Source of the DNA: Candidatus Chloroheliales bacterium
GTDB lineage: Bacteria; Chloroflexota; Chloroflexia; QHBQ01
DNA: 5,331 bases
Assembly: GCA_003243865.1 (NCBI GenBank)
Contig: QHBQ01000281.1
Span: 1,982-7,312, forward strand
Direction: 5' to 3'
Shown here one piece after another: positions 1 through 4,735 of this stretch. A model generated the notes under the pieces. It was not told the origin of the DNA. It was given only the letters and a program-made list of their open reading frames with translations, and ran no database searches. The translations under genes and the position numbers were made by a program. How positions within the stretch are numbered: the stretch's first letter is position 1; each line of letters starts with the position of its first letter.

Positions 1-1456
1 AGTAACCATTCTGGCCGGTGACGATGCCGCGCTGCCCTAGCGACTGGATATAGTAATAAGCCCAGTAGTTGGGGCATACATCGAAGAAGATCGCGCCGGT
101 GCAGGGAGTAGCCGTAGGGGCCGGGGTAGCCGTAGGGGCCGGGGTAGGCGTAGCGGCGGGCGTGTTCGTCGCTGGCACGCCCTGCGGTAGTTGGACCCAG
201 CTAGACCAGATCTCCCAATTGCCAGTTCCGTCGTATTGGTAGACGAGCACAAGGTTGTTGTTGTAATTGGCGAGATTTGGGCCGGTGGCGCGGGTATCCT
301 GAATTTGGACCTCGGGACTCCAGGAGCCGGGGCTGTACTCGTAGGAGAACGCCAGATGCAAGTCGCCCGAACTACTCGATTCCGACCAGGTGACGTAAGC
401 GTCATCGAGGTTATCGTAGGTTAGCGCTGGGACGAAGTTGCTGCCGCTGTTAACCGAGACCAGGGTGGGAGTGGGGTCCCACTGCTGACTGGTTGCGTTC
501 CAGCGGCTGTAGAGTGCCTGTACCCCGGCATCATTGATCTGCCAGACGACACCCACTCCGCCGTGGTGGTTCGCGGCGATCTGCGACCAATAGGCGCGGC
601 CATTATATAGCATGACCGGAGATTGCCATGCACCGTTGACAAAATCGCTGGCGATCAGGTTGAAGTTGCCAGCTGGCCCTTTCTCGTAGGTAACGTGGGG
701 GCGGTTGAGAGTGTCCGCCGCAATGACGGTTGAGTTCACCCAGGTGCGGTTATCGCTCAGGACAGTGGGGGCGCTGAAGCTGTTGCCACCGTTGCTAGAG
801 TTGATGTATTCGACCTGGCCACTGGTGCCACTCTCGAAGACTCGGATGTAGGAGATGTGGATCACCCCGTTGGGGCTGACTGCAATCGCACCGCCATTGA
901 CGTTGAAGCTGGTGAGGGCGCGGGTTGGCAGCCACTGGTTGGAGACCACATCGTACTTCTTGAAGTATAGCTGGCGGGTGCTGCCGCAGTAGTCCTCCCA
1001 GACCATGTAGACGTTGAGGTTGATGTCCTCAGCGATTTGCTGTTTGGTCGAGCCAGCAGAGCTACCGTTGTCGCAGCCGCGGAATCTGGGGGCAGACCAG
1101 GTGTGGCCGTTATTCCCGCTGTAGGCCTCGTAGATTTCCCTACCACCGCCCGATGGACCCAGGCTAAAGTTGATCTGGGCCTCACCACCATTCATCGCCG
1201 ACCAGGGGCCGAGCGCGACGCCGCCTGCGTTGGAGACATCCTGTGCCGGAGACCACTGCACGTTGTTGTAGCCTGGTTGGACATCTGACTTGGCTGCCGG
1301 TTGAGCCTGGTTTGAGCCAACTGCCGCCTGGCTCACTGGCGCGTTGCCTTGCGCCGCGATGGGGTGGGCGCTGCTGTAGGGAACGCTCACCGCCAGGAGC
1401 AGGGATAGTGTAACTATCCCGGCGATGGCGCGGCTGGCGAGTTTACCTTTATACAT
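1..1456 (-). CDS. Secreted Asp-box (BNR) beta-propeller protein with Thr/Pro linker and SLH domain, 3' partial
   Basis: This is an open frame of 485 codons from the ATG at 1456 that runs off the left edge with no stop. Residues 1-30 form a Sec signal peptide (MYKGK basic start, hydrophobic core, cleavage likely after SSA or PIAA). Residues 60-425 are a beta-rich region with two Asp-box motifs, S113-x-N-x-G-x-T-W120 and S220-x-N-x-G-x-S-F227, as in BNR/sialidase-type propellers. Residues 428-451 are a Thr/Pro/Ala linker. Residues 452-485 begin an SLH domain (F457-F-D-V460, W465, YIQSL, G477-I-V-T-G481), which normally anchors proteins to secondary cell-wall polymer. C128/C157 and C452/C461 could form disulfides. 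The start is supported by GGAGAGGAG 11 nt upstream. The gene sits 24 nt behind the lipoprotein gene, likely in the same operon. Asp-boxes also occur in non-enzymatic propellers and no sialidase catalytic set is visible, so a hydrolase function is not claimed. Confidence 0.85.
   Translation of the reverse strand, partial: MYKGKLASRAIAGIVTLSLLLAVSVPYSSAHPIAAQGNAPVSQAAVGSNQAQPAAKSDVQPGYNNVQWSPAQDVSNAGGVALGPWSAMNGGEAQINFSLGPSGGGREIYEAYSGNNGHTWSAPRFRGCDNGSSAGSTKQQIAEDINLNVYMVWEDYCGSTRQLYFKKYDVVSNQWLPTRALTSFNVNGGAIAVSPNGVIHISYIRVFESGTSGQVEYINSSNGGNSFSAPTVLSDNRTWVNSTVIAADTLNRPHVTYEKGPAGNFNLIASDFVNGAWQSPVMLYNGRAYWSQIAANHHGGVGVVWQINDAGVQALYSRWNATSQQWDPTPTLVSVNSGSNFVPALTYDNLDDAYVTWSESSSSGDLHLAFSYEYSPGSWSPEVQIQDTRATGPNLANYNNNLVLVYQYDGTGNWEIWSSWVQLPQGVPATNTPAATPTPAPTATPAPTATPCTGAIFFDVCPNYWAYYYIQSLGQRGIVTGQNGY
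2..88 (-). other. Start of an SLH (S-layer homology) domain, cut by window edge
   Basis: Residues 457-485 of the left-edge gene carry the usual first half of an SLH repeat: F-F-D-V, a Trp-Ala pair at the first helix, YIQSL, and GIVTG leading to the loop that normally continues as a G-Y-x-D-G-x-F-type turn. SLH repeats usually come in threes, so roughly 150 more residues probably lie to the left of this window. C461 inside the F-x-D-V-C-P segment probably pairs with C452. This assignment is by motif only. Confidence 0.75.
103..156 (-). repeat. 18-bp tandem repeat encoding Thr/Pro/Ala linker (3 units)
   Basis: Three consecutive 18-bp units (103-120, 121-138, 139-156) encode six-residue Pro-Thr-Ala-type repeats of the linker between the propeller and the SLH domain. 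The central unit matches the left unit at 15 of 18 bases and the right unit at 16 of 18. Such in-frame repeats can lengthen or shorten by slippage, changing how far the propeller reaches from the wall. Confidence 0.75.
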
Positions 1457-1467
1457 TTAAGTTGCGA

Positions 1468-1476
1468 CTCCTCTCC
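1468..1476 (-). promoter_or_regulatory. Ribosome binding site of the propeller/SLH gene
   Basis: The minus strand reads GGAGAGGAG, a strong Shine-Dalgarno sequence, ending 11 nt before the ATG at 1456. It lies wholly in the 24-nt gap after the lipoprotein stop codon, which supports both the start choice and translation from a shared mRNA. Confidence 0.8.
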
Positions 1477-1480
1477 GGTT

Positions 1481-2305
1481 CTACTGCAATGCCGTGACGC
1501 GCAGGTTGGTAAAGCGCGCCCCGCTTGCTTCGGCGTAGACGCCAACCCTGCCCGTTTGGTAGGTGCTATCGGTGACGCTGGCGGTTACCCCAGCATTGAT
1601 GGTTACGCTGATCGTGCTACCCTGCACTGCCAGCTTAAGGTAGCTCCACTGGCGACTGATGTAGCCGCTGCTGACGGCGCCTTTGGCCAGGGTGGTGTAG
1701 CTATGCTTGCTCGCGTCGTAGCGCTCCAGCAGCCAGCCTGCACCGGTAACCGTGCTGCGATTGACCCGTAGGCGGTAGAAGCCTTGCTTCGAGTAACGGG
1801 CGACCAGGCCGAGCGGAGTGCCGCCCGAGTAGGCTTCGACCTCAACGCTGTAGTTGGCCCAGGTGGCATCGCCAGTCAGGGCGAGGGTCTCATATGAGCC
1901 GGGGTTGCCCACGCTGTCACCGCCTTGGATCAGGGCGTTATTCTGCACGTACCAGGTGGAGGGGGGGTCATCGGGGTTGGTACCCAGGTCAACGATGGTG
2001 TAATTGCTAATCGGGGTGTTGCTGAAGTTGTCATCGAGCAACACCTTGCCTGCGGTGGGCGGCAGAGCGGGGGCGGTTGGAATGACCTCAGCGGCGTGGG
2101 GGGTAGGCTGACCGCCGGGGCGGTAAGCGGTGGCAAATGGCTGGGGGTTGCTAGAGTTCGATTGCTGGGGCTGCGATACTACCGCCTGGCCCGGCTGCGC
2201 GGCGGTGCCGCCGCTGCTGCAAGCAGACATCATCAGCACCGCGCTCAATAGCGCGAGGCCGACCCACAGCCGTGCAGCCCAATTGCTTGACTTCTGGTTC
2301 GACAA
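1481..2305 (-). CDS. Lipoprotein with concanavalin A-like (LamG/DUF1080-type) domain
   Basis: The protein has 274 codons. Residues 1-29 form a lipoprotein signal: positive start (K5, R12), hydrophobic stretch, then M-S-A-C29 followed by Ser-Ser-Gly-Gly, so C29 should be lipidated. Residues 30-86 are a Gln/Ser/Pro-rich, probably disordered spacer. Residues 88-274 look like a jelly-roll beta-sandwich: D91-D-N-F at the first strand, a central G-L-V-A-R-Y strand, F-Y-R-L-R-V, and the closing G-R-V-G-V-Y-A-x-x-x-A-x-F-T-N-L-R-V typical of LamG-like and DUF1080 folds. Such folds bind or act on glycans; no catalytic residues can be named. The start is TTG, because an in-frame TAA lies at 2324-2326 and an AGGAGGG sits 8 nt upstream. 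It is the first gene of a likely two-gene operon with the SLH propeller protein. Confidence 0.85.
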   Translation of the reverse strand: MSNQKSSNWAARLWVGLALLSAVLMMSACSSGGTAAQPGQAVVSQPQQSNSSNPQPFATAYRPGGQPTPHAAEVIPTAPALPPTAGKVLLDDNFSNTPISNYTIVDLGTNPDDPPSTWYVQNNALIQGGDSVGNPGSYETLALTGDATWANYSVEVEAYSGGTPLGLVARYSKQGFYRLRVNRSTVTGAGWLLERYDASKHSYTTLAKGAVSSGYISRQWSYLKLAVQGSTISVTINAGVTASVTDSTYQTGRVGVYAEASGARFTNLRVTALQ

Positions 2306-2313
2306 GGTTGTTA

Positions 2314-2320
2314 CCCTCCT
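2314..2320 (-). promoter_or_regulatory. Ribosome binding site fixing a TTG start
   Basis: The minus strand reads AGGAGGG, close to the full anti-SD complement, with 8 nt to the TTG at 2305. The frame is closed by TAA at 2324-2326 and there is no ATG or GTG between that stop and the TTG, so TTG is the only start that keeps the lipoprotein signal peptide whole. Confidence 0.85.
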
Positions 2321-2382
2321 AGGTTACTTTCTGCTCTTCCAACGGGGCGGCATCTTTCAGCGACGAGCCTCCCGTCCGTCGC

Positions 2383-2410
2383 CAGCCGTCATGAGCAACT
2401 CATCTGGCTG
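2383..2410 (-). other. Nested stem-loop in leader
   Basis: The outer stem CAGCC (2383-2387) pairs with GGCTG (2406-2410). The inner stem ATGAG (2391-2395) pairs with CTCAT (2399-2403) around a 3-nt loop, leaving a 3x2 internal loop. A second stem, GCGACG 2360-2365 with CGTCGC 2377-2382, touches it on the gene side. Both lie 55-105 nt upstream of the TTG start, a position from which structure could affect translation. Confidence 0.45.
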
Positions 2411-2431
2411 ATCGGTTTACCTCTCGCAACG

Positions 2432-2450
2432 TTCGCTTCAGAGAAGCGAA
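2432..2450. other. Perfect 8-bp hairpin in leader
   Basis: TTCGCTTC (2432-2439) and GAAGCGAA (2443-2450) are perfect reverse complements around a 3-base loop. On the minus strand the stem follows a short T run and is not followed by one, so it does not look like an intrinsic terminator. It could be a leader stem or an operator-like site. Confidence 0.45.
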
Positions 2451-2839
2451 AAATAGGGCATTCAGTCCCCTCTCCAGGGCGTACTACTCTGCGCACGCCA
2501 GCAGATAATCGGGTGCCGATGCTTGTCGGCAAGCGTTTGGCTTGGGCGCTCTTGCAGCGGTTTGAGTGACACAACAGGTTCTGGGTTTGCTTCAGCGAAC
2601 AGCGGGAGGGAGGTTCGACTGCACCGCTCCAGCAAGAGCAACAGGGGAAGACGGCGGCAGTTCCAGTTACCTGTAGGTGATGATGTACCCTCGCCACTGA
2701 GAGCAATTTTGGATGCTACCCACAGCGATGGTCGAAGACGAGCAAGGGACAGCTAGCTCTCGCCACCAGGGGGCGCTGTGGATGTAACGAACCAGCGGCA
2801 AAAAAGTTTCGATGCCGCTTCCGGCTGCAAATCTTGTGC

Positions 2840-2868
2840 AGTATAACTTACGCAAAGGGTGCTGTCAA
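2840..2868 (-). promoter_or_regulatory. Sigma-70-type promoter of the lipoprotein/SLH operon
   Basis: On the minus strand a perfect -35 TTGACA (2868-2863) is followed by exactly 17 bp and a -10 TATACT (2845-2840; 5 of 6 to TATAAT). Start of transcription is expected near 2833-2835. It points toward the lipoprotein gene with no gene in between. It lies only 5 bp from the edge of the palindrome cluster that begins at 2874, so the repeat may have landed at, or brought, this promoter. The prediction is by sequence only. Confidence 0.75.
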
Positions 2869-2873
2869 GTCAG

Positions 2874-2897
2874 CCAGGGCGTGATGGATTGCGCCCC
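2874..2897. repeat. Inverted copy of the palindromic repeat end
   Basis: These 24 bases, read in reverse complement, match 3233-3257 at about 20 of 25 positions with one 1-base gap; the substitutions are all transitions. Both end in GCCCTGG on the outer side. The segment is itself a weak palindrome (GGGCG ... CGCCC). It marks the left boundary of the repeat cluster. Confidence 0.6.
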
Positions 2898-3112
2898 ATA
2901 GGCATCAAGCTAAGAATAAGGTTGGGAACATACAGGGGGTCTGGGGGTAAGCCCCCAGTGGCTGACTGGCAGCTATGCTGGGGTTAAGCAGCATCCCGCC
3001 ATGCCTGAGAGGGCGACTACTGTGCTTACGAGCAGCCTTGCTGGGGTGGCAGCAGCTGGGGGCAGACCCCCTCGCTCATCCTCGGCTTTCGTCTTAATTT
3101 GATGCCTATGGG
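2895..3112. mobile_element. MITE-like element with inverted terminal repeats, 218 bp
   Basis: The ends CCCATAGGCATCAA (2895-2908) and its exact reverse complement (3099-3112) form 14-bp perfect inverted repeats. The similarity continues inward in decayed form: both arms have TAAGA at offset 17-21 and GGGGGTCTG near offset 41-50 (2935-2943 and, reversed, 3063-3071). The interior has no gene. It carries G/C-run hairpins, CTGGGGG 2941-2947 with CCCCCAG 2952-2958, and GGGGG 3058-3062 with CCCCC 3067-3071. No transposase is present, so movement would need one supplied in trans. No clear target duplication is seen, and the flanks are the GGGCG palindromes. It could instead be an unusual paired-stem RNA. 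Confidence 0.55.
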
Positions 3113-3170
3113 CGTACGCGATTCGCCCCTACCAGCACGAAACCGATGGGGGGCGTAATTTATCATGCCC
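3110..3170. repeat. Palindromic repeat, decayed copy
   Basis: This is a direct, diverged copy of the 3190-3254 palindrome. It keeps the GGGCG start, the central CGCCCCTAC followed by A-x-CACGAAA, a G-run, and an AT-rich stretch ending in GCCC then TGG. Self-complementarity is much weaker than in the right copy. A spacer of 19 bp separates the two copies. Confidence 0.6.
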
Positions 3171-3189
3171 TGGTTGGTGTAAAACGGAC

Positions 3190-3254
3190 GGGCGCAATGA
3201 ATTTGCGCCCCTACAAACACGAAAATCATGTAGGGGCGCGGATTCATTGCGCCC
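3190..3254. repeat. Near-perfect 65-bp palindromic (REP-like) repeat
   Basis: Arms 3190-3215 and 3229-3254 (26 bp each) are reverse complements except at two adjacent positions (T3203-T3204 against G3240-G3241), with a 13-base loop. Each arm also contains its own hairpin, for example GGGCGCAA 3190-3197 with TTGCGCCC 3203-3210. It lies 32 bp past the stop of the 2TM-domain gene, where such repeats often act as transcript ends or mRNA 3' protectors. On the minus strand the outer stem is followed 5 bases later by TTTT (3184-3181), a weak terminator-like layout. Confidence 0.75.
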
Positions 3255-3286
3255 TGGCCTATTTTGCCATATGCCCTACTTTACTG

Positions 3287-3913
3287 TCACTGCCCCAACC
3301 TGCGCTTTACCTCATCGTCAATCTCGCGCTGGCGGGCGGCCTCACTCTGCCGCGCCCAGCCGCCGTAGACCGACATATAGTGGGCGGCTAGGCCGATGCC
3401 CCAGCCGAAGGCGGGCCAGATCGGCCAGAAGTAGATGAACTCGCGGGCAGCCAGTGAGGTGATTAGCCAGATGGCGGTCAGCAGGCTCATCACGAAGATA
3501 TAGGTAGTCAGGTGGGCGCGGAAGGCCTGGCGCTCTTTCACCCCCCTGGCCGCATCGGCGCGGATGCGCTCGATATCGGCCTGGTTGTAAGGCGCGGCTG
3601 GCTGGTAAGGCGGCTGATAGGGCTGGATTGGCGCTTGCGGCGTAGGTGGCAGCGGCTGCGGCAGGCTGCCGCCCGGATACGGCTTCACTGGCGTGCCGTA
3701 CGTATCCTTGGTCTGCTCCGGGTAGGTGAGCGGCTGGTTGGGATCGTAACCGCCGATGCCCGGCTGTGCCATCCGCTGGGTCTGGTCGGTAGGCAGTTGC
3801 CCACCGTTGCTGCCAGGGATGTAATTATAGTTGCTATTGCTTATCTGCTGCCCTCTCAGCCTGGTGCGTTCCAAGCTCTTATATAAAGATTGCAGATTTG
3901 GCCGATGGTTCAT
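3287..3913 (-). CDS. 2TM-domain membrane protein with Pro-rich N-terminus
   Basis: The protein has 208 codons. Residues 1-110 are Gln/Asn/Pro/Tyr-rich and probably disordered, containing D70-T-Y-G-T-P-V76, which recurs in the neighbour gene. Residues 112-206 fit the 2TM domain family: a charged helix with K126-E-R-x-x-F-R-x-H134, membrane segment 1 (about 138-156), a short loop, membrane segment 2 (about 159-181, with F-x-W-P-I-W-P and G-W-G-I-G-L-A-x-H), then an amphipathic charged tail. In this family the domain sits at the cytoplasmic membrane, sometimes beside sensor or LytTR modules; its role is not defined. The gene follows the upstream gene by 24 nt, so it is likely co-transcribed. The ATG lacks a Shine-Dalgarno sequence and lies in the loop of a 12-bp inverted repeat, so a later start is possible; the next Met (residue 48) also lacks one. 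Confidence 0.85.
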   Translation of the reverse strand: MNHRPNLQSLYKSLERTRLRGQQISNSNYNYIPGSNGGQLPTDQTQRMAQPGIGGYDPNQPLTYPEQTKDTYGTPVKPYPGGSLPQPLPPTPQAPIQPYQPPYQPAAPYNQADIERIRADAARGVKERQAFRAHLTTYIFVMSLLTAIWLITSLAAREFIYFWPIWPAFGWGIGLAAHYMSVYGGWARQSEAARQREIDDEVKRRLGQ

Positions 3914-3929
3914 GCGTAATCTGCAATCT
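3887..3929 (-). promoter_or_regulatory. 12-bp inverted repeat enclosing the start codon of the 2TM gene
   Basis: AGATTGCAGATT (3887-3898) and AATCTGCAATCT (3918-3929) are exact reverse complements with a 19-base loop. The ATG (3913-3911) lies inside the loop, and the upstream arm covers the place where a Shine-Dalgarno sequence would be. Folding in the mRNA would present the start codon in a loop with no ribosome site, which fits either translation control by coupling or a binding site for a dimeric protein. Confidence 0.6.
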
Positions 3930-3937
3930 ATTCGTGC

Positions 3938-4594
3938 TTACCAGCGGTTGCGGTTACGCCAGCGCCTACCGTACCAACCACCGCGCCCATAGCGACCCCC
4001 GCGACCCATAGCGAATAGCGGCCAGAAGATGAACAGCGGCCAGAACCCCCACCACCCCCACGAGGAGAAGACTGCGAACAGGATAATCCCCACCACCAGC
4101 CAGATGACCCAGGGTACTACCGGCTGGGTCGAGGGCGACTGCGGCGGCAGCGGCTGGCCGTTGTATTGCTGGTCGGGCGGGACGTAGCCGCGATAGGTCT
4201 GCTGGTCGGTCAGCGGCGCGGGCTTTTGCGGCGGAGTCATCGGCTGGTCGCCCTGGTAAATCGTCACCGGCGCGTAAGGCGCGGGCGGCGCGTTGTAGTT
4301 GGGCGCAGACGGGGTTGAATAACCCGGCAGCGACGGGTAGCCGGAGGCGGGATTGTTGGGATAACTCGACACTGGCACGTTCTGTGGCGGCTGCTGCGAT
4401 GGCGGTGGCGCAGGCGGGAACACGCCTGGCCCGCTGTACTGGCCTACTGGCGTGCCGTAATCCTCGTCGCGGTCGGGCTGCCATGCGCTATCCCACCTCA
4501 AGCTCTGGGTGGCGTCGGCATCGGCGCTATCGTTGCCAGCAGCGTTGCCGCGCGCGACGTTCGGTTCGTTATTGCTGTAGTTAGGATTGTTCAT
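3938..4594 (-). CDS. Pro-rich membrane protein with Trp-rich membrane hairpin and Arg/Gly tail
   Basis: I do not recognise a named family. The protein has 218 codons. Residues 1-40 are Asn/Ala/Asp-rich; P40-D-R-D-E-D-Y-G-T-P-V50 is the motif shared with both neighbours. Residues 51-160 are Pro/Gln/Tyr-rich and probably disordered. Residues 161-196 form one long or two short membrane segments, the second rich in Trp and Phe (W-W-G-F-W-P-L-F-x-F-W-P-L-F). Residues 197-218 are a tail with eight Arg plus Gly, Trp and Tyr, so the C-terminus should stay in the cytoplasm. The ATG has AGAAGG 8 nt upstream and an extended -10 promoter about 50 bp away, making it first of a two-gene operon with the 2TM-domain protein. 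A membrane-linked scaffold or stress-related role is possible but unproven. Confidence 0.75.
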   Translation of the reverse strand: MNNPNYSNNEPNVARGNAAGNDSADADATQSLRWDSAWQPDRDEDYGTPVGQYSGPGVFPPAPPPSQQPPQNVPVSSYPNNPASGYPSLPGYSTPSAPNYNAPPAPYAPVTIYQGDQPMTPPQKPAPLTDQQTYRGYVPPDQQYNGQPLPPQSPSTQPVVPWVIWLVVGIILFAVFSSWGWWGFWPLFIFWPLFAMGRGGRYGRGGWYGRRWRNRNRW

Positions 4595-4602
4595 CCTTGT
4601 TA

Positions 4603-4608
4603 CCTTCT
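4603..4608 (-). promoter_or_regulatory. Ribosome binding site of the 218-codon gene
   Basis: The minus strand reads AGAAGG with 8 nt to the ATG at 4594. The following TAACAA also occurs after the SD of the lipoprotein gene (2306-2320), so the two operon-leading genes have similar initiation regions. Confidence 0.65.
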
Positions 4609-4642
4609 TTCTTGTTGTTACTACTTGATAACCTTTGTGTAC

Positions 4643-4651
4643 ATTATACCA
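4643..4651 (-). promoter_or_regulatory. Extended -10 promoter of the two-gene membrane operon
   Basis: The minus strand has TGG then a perfect TATAAT (4648-4643), with TG at 4651-4650 giving an extended -10. No good -35 is seen at 16-18 bp. Transcription would start near 4636-4638, about 42 nt before the ATG. An inverted repeat ATTAT/ATAAT (4643-4647 with 4651-4655) overlaps the -10 and might be an operator, although AT-rich promoters give this by chance. Confidence 0.6.
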
Positions 4652-4735
4652 TAATCAGTGAGACTTATGTGTTAGACTTTGGTGTGAGCTGCGCCTGTCT
4701 GGTTAACCTGTTCTAAGCCCCACTTGCTTACCGAT

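Larger units (their letters stand above)
2306..2834 (-). other. Long hairpin-rich 5' leader, no credible protein gene
   Basis: About 530 bp lie between the predicted transcription start (near 2834) and the TTG at 2305. Open frames here give Cys/His/Ser/Arg-rich sequences with no domain look, so it is treated as leader. Visible stems are 2794-2800 with 2813-2819 (7 bp), 2521-2525 with 2530-2534, 2508-2512 with 2516-2520, 2432-2439 with 2443-2450 (8 bp, 3-nt loop), a nested stem 2383-2387/2406-2410 enclosing 2391-2395/2399-2403, and 2360-2365 with 2377-2382. I do not recognise any known riboswitch or T-box core. Two tiny frames (2392-2357, 11 codons; 2353-2324, 9 codons) precede the gene but lack good ribosome sites. 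The role is unknown. Confidence 0.5.

Noticed and set aside
2324..2392. Two tiny upstream frames (M-T-A-G-D-G-R-E-A-R-R and M-P-P-R-W-K-S-R-K)
   Set aside because: Neither has a clear Shine-Dalgarno or a residue pattern typical of attenuator peptides; frames this short are common by chance.
2450..2482. Possible attenuator: short AGGG/CCCT stem followed by ATTTTT on the minus strand
   Set aside because: The stem is only 4 bp with a 9-base loop, too weak to call a terminator.
2389..2706. Minus-strand open frame of 105 codons in the leader
   Set aside because: Composition (Cys, His, Arg, Ser scattered) is not protein-like, it has no ribosome site, and it lies between a strong promoter and a well-supported start.
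2762..2776. Plus-strand CCACCAGGGGGCGC, identical to the vertebrate CTCF core motif
   Set aside because: The window is clearly bacterial in gene layout and ribosome sites; a 14-base match in GC-rich DNA has no meaning without CTCF.
2895..3254. CRISPR array
   Set aside because: The repeats are palindromes in mixed orientation with unequal spacing and no constant spacer length; no cas gene is nearby.
3512..3886. Plus-strand open frame of 124 codons
   Set aside because: It lies opposite the Pro-rich part of the 2TM gene; its Arg/Leu/Gly-rich product is the expected antisense of Pro and Gln codons.
3966..4484. Alternative minus-strand frame of 172 codons within the 218-codon gene
   Set aside because: It is Ala/Arg-rich with no membrane or signal pattern, in a shifted frame of a gene with a good start, promoter and shared motif.
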